Below, piece after piece: positions 58,263 through 64,000 of a DNA stretch of 64,000 nucleotides (the first letter of the stretch is position 1; each line of letters opens with the position of its first letter). The position numbers and the translations under genes are program-made. Under the pieces are notes generated by a model. It was not told the DNA's origin. It worked only from the letters and a program-made list of their open reading frames with translations, and made no database searches. Source of the DNA: Marinobacter sediminicola (GTDB taxonomy: Bacteria > Pseudomonadota > Gammaproteobacteria > Pseudomonadales > Oleiphilaceae). The stretch covers positions 1 through 64,000 of the forward strand of contig NZ_JAVIXR010000010.1 of assembly GCF_031157525.1 (NCBI RefSeq). The letters are read 5' to 3'.

Positions 58263-59222
58263 TTAAATTCCCTTAGATTGATTCGATTTAATAAACGCCC
58301 GCACAAACACTACAAAAGTTCCCAACATCCCCCCCAACATCGCCGCAAGCACCATGATCAGCGCACGCTTGGGCTCGCTCTTTTCCTGAGGCACCACCGC
58401 AGGGTCTATCGTTTTGAATACATATTCGCTTTGGGCGTTCGCCAGCATCACGGTTCGGGTTTCACTTTCAATCAACTGATAGAACACCTGCTGCATCCCA
58501 GCAACGTTGGTTTCGCGCAGTTTGTTCTCAAGGTACGCAATACGAGTCTCTGCTTCAGCTACGTCTTGCTCGCGCATGTGCTCGTTGATGTCGCGGACTA
58601 ACTTTGCAGCCCAGTCTTTGGCGGCGGGTGGGGCCAGGTTTTTCACGCTTAAGGTGATCATACCGCTGTCTTTGTTTTCAGAGAGACTCAGGTGCTCTTC
58701 TTTAAACTTTTTCACCATGTCCCAGTCTGTGGGCTTCTGACTTTCACCGTTCTTGTCTTTAAGCCATTGGCTGGTTTCGGGGTTATAAATTTCCCGGTCA
58801 ACAATCCACTCCTCACTCTGCTCATCCCAGCCTTTTGCTGCGATAAGCGGCACTGCGAGGTTGTGACGGTGAATGAAACCTGCGATGAAAGCGCGGGACT
58901 GCAATACTTCTTTGGCGACGATGGTAGGGTTGGCCCCGCCTCCACCGCCCAGGCTGATGCCCGCGAGGCTGGCCAAGCCGCCAAGCTGGCCACGCAGGCC
59001 GCTAGCGCCACCCTCATCCTGTGCCGGGGCTAGCAAAACGTTGGCCTGGTAGATATTGGGCTTGGACAGAGCATAGGCTGCGCCCGCTGCCGCGAAGACA
59101 ATAGTGAACAAAAGGATAACCCACTTGCCACGCCACAGGGTCGCAAAGAGTTCGCGCAGGTCAATCTCGTCATCCGGGTAGTGGGGCTGCTCAGCCATTT
59201 GGTTAGTCGTGGGCTGATTCAT
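58263..59222 (-). CDS. Wzz-type chain-length determinant protein
   Basis: This inner-membrane co-polymerase has about 319 residues. Two helices (about 33-52 and near 290-310) flank a periplasmic coiled domain; a Gly-rich stretch (GLRGQLGGLASLAGISLGGG) follows the first. PALS-like C-terminal sequence (VVPQEKSEPKRALIMVLAAMLGG) is typical of PCP family proteins. The ATG at 59222 overlaps the upstream export gene stop; a start at 59375 is rejected. It sets polymer length with the Wzy polymerase. Confidence 0.93.
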   Translation of the reverse strand: MNQPTTNQMAEQPHYPDDEIDLRELFATLWRGKWVILLFTIVFAAAGAAYALSKPNIYQANVLLAPAQDEGGASGLRGQLGGLASLAGISLGGGGGANPTIVAKEVLQSRAFIAGFIHRHNLAVPLIAAKGWDEQSEEWIVDREIYNPETSQWLKDKNGESQKPTDWDMVKKFKEEHLSLSENKDSGMITLSVKNLAPPAAKDWAAKLVRDINEHMREQDVAEAETRIAYLENKLRETNVAGMQQVFYQLIESETRTVMLANAQSEYVFKTIDPAVVPQEKSEPKRALIMVLAAMLGGMLGTFVVFVRAFIKSNQSKGI

Positions 59223-61723
59223 CAAAGATTCCCCACCGCTGCCGCACCAAGCGCCATCTGGTAAACGATCTGGCTTACGTTGGTCCAGAGTTCCAGCTGG
59301 TTCAGCCGGTCCACATCGATGGGCATTATGATGGTGTCGCCGGGGTGTAGTTGCTGGCTCCGACCACCGAACCAAGCACTTTTTTCAGGCAACATCACTG
59401 ATCCATCGGCTTTAACCACGTAAACACGGCTATCATCAGCTTGGCGGGTTGGGCCGCCAGAGCGTTCGAGGTAGTCATCGACGGTGAGGCTAGGTTCATG
59501 CAGGTGGCTTGTAGGAAATTGCACTTCGCCGAAGACTGATACCGCTTGCGGGATGGTTGGTACGGTAAGCGCATCGCCGTCTTGCAGGCGGATAGACTGA
59601 TACTTATCATCGCTAAGCACAGAAGCCAAGTCGATGACCATGCGGCCAACCGGTCGGCTGTTTTGAACGTCCTCCAATAGCCCTTCAACCTGCTTCACAC
59701 GATCGGCATTTTGCCCGCCGAAATTATCGCCTTTGAGCTGAACTCCCAGTAGGTCCCCCTGCAGCCGCTCTTCAGCTTCCCTCAGGCGCCGGGCTTCCAG
59801 CTGCCGGAGCTTCTCGCGGGTGAATACCGCGCCTCTCGGGAAGGCGTTGTCAGTGAGACCGCCCGCTCGTATAAGGACATCCTTCAGGGTTTCTCCATCG
59901 CGGTAGGTGTACTGGCCGGGATACCGCACTTCCCCGCTGAGGGTGACAGTTCTGGTTTGAGCAAACTGGGGGATAGACTTAATCAAAATGGTATCGCGGC
60001 TGTGCAGCTTGAGAATACTCTTGCCAGCCATGGCTTCAGCCAGATCCAGGTTGATGATTTGAGTTTGGCCAATGCCGTTTTCATCGGTGGTATAACGGGC
60101 CACTTCTGCCTGCTGCAGGGAGGCCGCGTCTTTCAAGCCGCCGGCTACAAAGATGGCATCTGCCACGCTGCGGGTAGCGGGTAATGGGTATTCACCCGGG
60201 TAACGTACCGGGCCACTGATGCGAATGGTTTGCTGGGGCGCGCCGGGTTTAGCTTGGGCTTTCAGGCGCTGAAGTACAGGTGCGAACAGGCTTTCACGAG
60301 TGTAATTTTCATCGTCCTCTCTGCTTTCTCCACCATTAACCTTGCCAGCATCGGAGAACACGAGGATTGTGTCTTTTTCTTCCAGCTGCAGGTCGTATTC
60401 ACTGCCAGGCTGAGTGATGGCTTCGCGGAGGCGCAGATTCAGTACCGATACCGCGTCGGTGTTTGGATTAGTGCGTACGATGGCAGCGTAGCGCTTGTCG
60501 GCTGCTGGCACTAGGTCGGCGTCCAGATCCTTAATGATGGAGCTCACTCGCATGCCCGGAACCCAAGCGAATTTTCCTGCTCTGGTGGCGGCACCGCGGA
60601 TTTCCACGTATTGGCCGGTGATGTCGGAAATCGAAGGGATAGTGATGGTGTCCCCCGCCTGCACTTGGGCATTGCGGCCCTGAGGCTGGGTGTAATCGGC
60701 TTCGGCAATCACCCGCAGGAAGTCGCTATTGGTACGTATGATGTTGACACGCTGAGGGTAAGCCTGCGGGGTAAGGCCGCCCGCAATCTGCACCAGTTCT
60801 GCCAGCCGGCTTTCATTTTTTAGCTCATATAACGCGGGGCGGTACACTTCGCCACCTATACCCACGCGCTTGCCGACTGGTGGAATAAAGATCACGTCGC
60901 CAGGCTGTATGCGCTTATCGGCGCTGCTGTCGCCTTTGAGCAGGAGGTCGTATAGGTCTAGCGTGCCCACCAATTTGCCATTGCGCTTGTGCTGTATGTT
61001 ACGCAATGAACCGGTGGTTCGAATACCACCAGACACGAACAAGGCGTTGGTAAGGGTAGAGAGGGAGCTAACCGTGTAGGAACCAGGATTACGAGCTTCA
61101 CCAAGCACAAACACCCGCACGCTGCGCAGTTCGCCCAAGGAGACACTGGCCTGCACACCTATGTACTGCTCCGTTACCTTGTTGCGGATTTGTTCCCGGG
61201 CTTCGTTGAAGCTGAGGCCCGCCACGCTCAGAGGCCCTGAATCCGGGAAGCTGATGCTGCCATCGCGACTCACCGGCAGTTCCAGGTTGCGGTTTTCTTT
61301 ACCCCAGAGCTGAACCCGCAGTACATCACCGGGGCCCAGGGTGTATTCAGAGGGCACAGGAATTTCAGTCACCGGTGCGAAGGTGGTGGGACTGCCTGCG
61401 AAGAGATCGTAGCCGTAGGGTTTCAGGCCGCCATTTTTTTTGCTCTCTTCAGTTTCAGCCTGCTTTTCTGGTTTGCTTTCGGTTTCATCCGCTTGCTGGT
61501 TGCGAATAGGTTCAATTACCTGCACCGGCTGGGGCCGCTGGTTCGTGCTTTGCCCGCCACTACCCAGTGCAGACAAATCGACCCCATATTGGCTGGCCAA
61601 GGCTTCTTGCTCGGCCTTGGGTAGAGATTTGAATTGCTCGATCTGTGCCGGCGTTATGGATTGCGCCAGAGCTGGTATGGGGAGCAGGAAAGTTAAAGAA
61701 AGCAGTAGATTCTTTAGATTCAC
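59222..61723 (-). CDS. Wza-like outer-membrane polysaccharide export protein with multiple SLBB domains
   Basis: This protein has 833 residues and an N-terminal signal peptide (LLLSLTFLLPIPALAQ), without an obvious lipobox. A Poly_export domain (EYTLGPGDVLRVQLWGKEN near 127) is followed by at least five SLBB-like beta-grasp repeats (for example VFVLGEARNPGSYTVSSLST and VTLSGEVRYPGQYTYRDGET). It should form the channel that moves the polymer across the periplasm and outer membrane. At more than twice the length of E. coli Wza it belongs to the long multi-SLBB class. Confidence 0.9.
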   Translation of the reverse strand: MNLKNLLLSLTFLLPIPALAQSITPAQIEQFKSLPKAEQEALASQYGVDLSALGSGGQSTNQRPQPVQVIEPIRNQQADETESKPEKQAETEESKKNGGLKPYGYDLFAGSPTTFAPVTEIPVPSEYTLGPGDVLRVQLWGKENRNLELPVSRDGSISFPDSGPLSVAGLSFNEAREQIRNKVTEQYIGVQASVSLGELRSVRVFVLGEARNPGSYTVSSLSTLTNALFVSGGIRTTGSLRNIQHKRNGKLVGTLDLYDLLLKGDSSADKRIQPGDVIFIPPVGKRVGIGGEVYRPALYELKNESRLAELVQIAGGLTPQAYPQRVNIIRTNSDFLRVIAEADYTQPQGRNAQVQAGDTITIPSISDITGQYVEIRGAATRAGKFAWVPGMRVSSIIKDLDADLVPAADKRYAAIVRTNPNTDAVSVLNLRLREAITQPGSEYDLQLEEKDTILVFSDAGKVNGGESREDDENYTRESLFAPVLQRLKAQAKPGAPQQTIRISGPVRYPGEYPLPATRSVADAIFVAGGLKDAASLQQAEVARYTTDENGIGQTQIINLDLAEAMAGKSILKLHSRDTILIKSIPQFAQTRTVTLSGEVRYPGQYTYRDGETLKDVLIRAGGLTDNAFPRGAVFTREKLRQLEARRLREAEERLQGDLLGVQLKGDNFGGQNADRVKQVEGLLEDVQNSRPVGRMVIDLASVLSDDKYQSIRLQDGDALTVPTIPQAVSVFGEVQFPTSHLHEPSLTVDDYLERSGGPTRQADDSRVYVVKADGSVMLPEKSAWFGGRSQQLHPGDTIIMPIDVDRLNQLELWTNVSQIVYQMALGAAAVGNL

Positions 61724-61783
61724 GGTTTAAGGATCCAGTTTATTACTTAAATTAGTTAGTTCTGGGGCGGCTTCGGCCAGGAA

Positions 61784-63274
61784 CTAGAAGCGATAACGCC
61801 AACTGGCCCCTACAGACCATTGGCCAGACTCGTTTTCTGCAGGATTAACCAGTGCAAGTTTTCTATCGGCGTACTGGGCACTCACATCCAGCCAGCCACT
61901 TAATGCCTGGGTACCGTAACCGATTTTGGCGATGACTTGTTCCGCGTTCTCAGCAGGCACCATTAATTTGATTCGCTCATCGACAACGGGCGTTCTGCTT
62001 ACACCGTCTTTATTGAATTCTACAACGCTCACGCTGGCTGTAAGGTTTCGGCCGTCATCGAAAAAGTGGAAGCCACCCAGGGTAATGGCCTCTGCATCGC
62101 CACTGAAGCTAGCCCCCATGGTGCGACCGTAGTAGCGGTAACCGCTGTGATAACGGGAATGGTCGTAGGTAATGTTGGGCATGGCATCACCGAGGAAGTC
62201 GTCAGCTAGAGTGTTAGCGTACTCAACAAACCACTGTTGCTCGCCGTTGAGCAGCTGGCTTGTCCAGTCGGTACCGAATAGCCAGGATTTCCGCGCCGGG
62301 AATGCGCCAGCTTCATCTTCTCCCATCATTTGGGCGTACAGGCCCATTGACTGCTTACCAATTGCGAACCCATAACGCGCATCTACGCTAGCAAGCTGAT
62401 TGCCTGGGTCGTCTTCTTCCAGCTGGCCGTTATCTCTGCCGATCAACGCATTCCATAGAGTGGAGCCGTTTTCAGGCCTGCCTTGCCCGCCAAGCATAAT
62501 CGCCCGAGAGAACCCAAGCTCTAACCCATCCAGCGGGCGCAGATTCAAGCGCATACCGATCAACTTCGCCTCGGGAATTGCGCGTTCGTGCTCGTACTGC
62601 CCTGCAAGCAATGTGAACTGCCAAGGGCCAATCCAACTCAACCATTTACTTTCAGGTGCAGAGGCATCTTTGCGATTCAACCATACGGAGGGCATGGGCC
62701 GAGCGTTGCTGGATAGGATAAGGCTGGATTGCCAGCCTGGACCCCACCAACGATCAATCGCGCCCGCACCAAATACCCAGTTACCTGCAGTTGCCGCAAG
62801 GTAGGAGCCGTCAAGGCGGGCCTCTTCATTATCGTCAGGATTGTGAGCATAGGCCGGGCTCAGGCCAAATGCCCAATTCTGCCCCTGCCACTGCAGGGTC
62901 AGTTTGGCCTCAGCCTCTGCCATTGGCCCGCGTTCGAACCCTTGAACAATAGCGACTTCATTGGTGCCAGACACTTCAAACTCAGCCCGAAATCCTGGTT
63001 TAGCTTGCTGAACACGCTCAAATTCAAGATAGCTGCGAGCCAACCCGGTTTCAGAAGCAGGCTGTTTGCCGGCTTCATCCAACCCATTGCTTATGGACCC
63101 CCACATGATGGGCCAACTGGTAACCGGCCTGTCGAGCTGCCCCCTGTCCGCCAGTTTTTGCACGGCATAACGCGCTCGCACATCTCCGGCCTCTAGCCAT
63201 GGCGCTGCTGTCGCTATATTGCTGCTCAAGCACGCTACCGCCCCACCGACCAGGGCCCAGTGTTTTAAGGTCAT
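61784..63274 (-). CDS. capsule assembly Wzi family protein
   Basis: This predicted outer-membrane beta-barrel has about 496 residues from the ATG at 63274, with a signal peptide (ALVGGAVACLSSNIATA). The family N-terminus WLEAGDVRARYAVQKLADRG is clear, and the last residue is Phe (SVGASWRYRF), as in outer-membrane barrels. Wzi proteins bind capsule to the cell surface. Its presence supports a cell-attached capsule rather than free slime. Confidence 0.9.
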   Translation of the reverse strand: MTLKHWALVGGAVACLSSNIATAAPWLEAGDVRARYAVQKLADRGQLDRPVTSWPIMWGSISNGLDEAGKQPASETGLARSYLEFERVQQAKPGFRAEFEVSGTNEVAIVQGFERGPMAEAEAKLTLQWQGQNWAFGLSPAYAHNPDDNEEARLDGSYLAATAGNWVFGAGAIDRWWGPGWQSSLILSSNARPMPSVWLNRKDASAPESKWLSWIGPWQFTLLAGQYEHERAIPEAKLIGMRLNLRPLDGLELGFSRAIMLGGQGRPENGSTLWNALIGRDNGQLEEDDPGNQLASVDARYGFAIGKQSMGLYAQMMGEDEAGAFPARKSWLFGTDWTSQLLNGEQQWFVEYANTLADDFLGDAMPNITYDHSRYHSGYRYYGRTMGASFSGDAEAITLGGFHFFDDGRNLTASVSVVEFNKDGVSRTPVVDERIKLMVPAENAEQVIAKIGYGTQALSGWLDVSAQYADRKLALVNPAENESGQWSVGASWRYRF

Positions 63275-63430
63275 AGATATAAATTGCCAGCAATGACGGA
63301 GAGACAACCAAGAGGGGAAGATACGCTCCCAACTGCATCCCTGTCAGTGTGTGAATGTTCCATGTCTGAAGCGTGGCGATTTTACGCCATCACATGAGAC
63401 AAACAAGTGCCAAAAGGTCTGACACCGAAA

Positions 63431-64000
63431 CTAACTGTGCTCCCCACCCTCATTCGCCAGCTGCTTTTTAACTGAAGCGGCGAACTCACTCATAAAGGCA
63501 GAGAAGATACCCAGCATGCCACCTAGCAATATCGCCAAAACGATAACCAGGCTTTGTTTTGGGGCAGTGCTTTCAGCACTTTGTCGGCTGATAACAAGCG
63601 CCTCAACGCCTTGGAGACTTTTAAGCTTACCTTCAAGCGTTGACTGCCGCTCTATTGCGCCAGCAATCGCTTCACCCGCTCCCGCCTGCCCCATCAAGGC
63701 TTCAACGGCGCTCTCCAAAGACGACATTTGGCGCTCCAGGCTCAACTGCTCCCTCTTAACCAGCTTCGCCTGATGCGCGCGTACGCCGTTAATCAGTGAA
63801 TTGTGCACTGAGCTAACCGCTTTGCCCTCAGATTCTGAGGCGGCTGTGGTGAGCCGAACGAGGCCGGTATTCTCGGGATTGCTGAATGACACCTGAAAAG
63901 GCAGCTCTTTATCATGCTCTGCACGGTAAGTTGCTTGCACCTCCGGTAACCAACGACTTTCAAGTGTTGCGATGGTAGCTTCTGGTGACTGGAAAAACGC
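63431..64000 (-). CDS. Wzz-family chain-length determinant, cut by window edge
   Basis: Only the C-terminal part is in the window; the reading frame stays open to base 64000 and the start lies beyond. Visible are a coiled periplasmic segment (LVKREQLSLERQMSSLESAV and onward) and the C-terminal membrane helix (QSLVIVLAILLGGMLGIFSAF) ending in a short cytoplasmic tail. It resembles LPS O-antigen chain-length proteins and would be a second Wzz in the same locus. It precedes wzi by about 160 bases. Confidence 0.85.
   Translation of the reverse strand, partial: AFFQSPEATIATLESRWLPEVQATYRAEHDKELPFQVSFSNPENTGLVRLTTAASESEGKAVSSVHNSLINGVRAHQAKLVKREQLSLERQMSSLESAVEALMGQAGAGEAIAGAIERQSTLEGKLKSLQGVEALVISRQSAESTAPKQSLVIVLAILLGGMLGIFSAFMSEFAASVKKQLANEGGEHS

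Overview
The window looks like chromosome from a Marinobacter-like marine gammaproteobacterium. The evidence is the gene content and order: a MvaT-type nucleoid protein, a split gspN-gspC-gspD secretion locus, FliA (sigma-28) and sigma-54 style flagellar promoters, groES-groEL beside fxsA, and abundant c-di-GMP genes. The genus is an inference from these families; no 16S rRNA or tRNA gene is present. Layout, 0-20 kb: housekeeping genes. These are purK, sodB, a GGDEF/EAL protein, a lemA and M48 protease pair, gspNCD (type II secretion), groES-groEL under a clear sigma-32 promoter, fxsA, a short-chain dehydrogenase, an alkyltransferase-like repair protein, an AmpG-type transporter, yajQ, a response regulator with a dead GGDEF domain, an AraC-type regulator and argG. 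A 320-base gap at 17651-17972 holds a structured candidate small RNA with a CRP/Vfr-like site and its own terminator. 20-29 kb: a flagellar filament block. On the minus strand lie flagellin-flaG-fliD-fliS; on the plus strand lie a second, divergent flagellin and then a TPR/methyltransferase-like gene. Two sigma-28 promoters (first flagellin, fliD) and two near-identical sigma-54-like promoters (second flagellin, TPR gene) tie the block together and suggest that the TPR protein is a filament-related modification factor. 29-36 kb: a DUF559 endonuclease-like gene tightly bracketed by two 183-184 base direct repeats built from inverted REP-like palindromes; then sbcB, a secreted DUF6160-type protein, a REC-CheC plus PAS-GGDEF operon, mvaT, and a metallo-beta-lactamase/beta-CASP RNA hydrolase. 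36.7-64 kb (end of window): one long minus-strand surface polysaccharide locus. Transcription runs from the window's right end: a chain-length protein (cut by the edge), wzi, a Wza-like multi-SLBB export protein, a second Wzz, and then a translationally coupled pseudaminic acid pathway. That pathway is pseB, pseC, a cytidylyltransferase/aldo-keto reductase fusion, an SDR, pseG, pseH and pseI. A PhyH-type dioxygenase, a Wzx flippase and an acetyltransferase follow. After a decayed IS30 element come a Wzy-type polymerase, two glycosyltransferases, UDP-xylose synthase, a 4-reductase-like epimerase, UDP-glucose dehydrogenase, a small initiating sugar transferase, nagB and a WbpM/CapD-type dehydratase. 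Together these could make and export a capsule or exopolysaccharide carrying a pseudaminic-type sugar, probably modified, alongside xylose and glucuronate. Base composition becomes AT-richer from about 40 to 52 kb, as is usual for transferred polysaccharide genes. The most unusual items are the repeat-bracketed DUF559 unit, the promoter-linked TPR protein, the pse fusion with its SDR and dioxygenase neighbours, the candidate small RNA, and an apparent ATT start codon on the AmpG-type gene.
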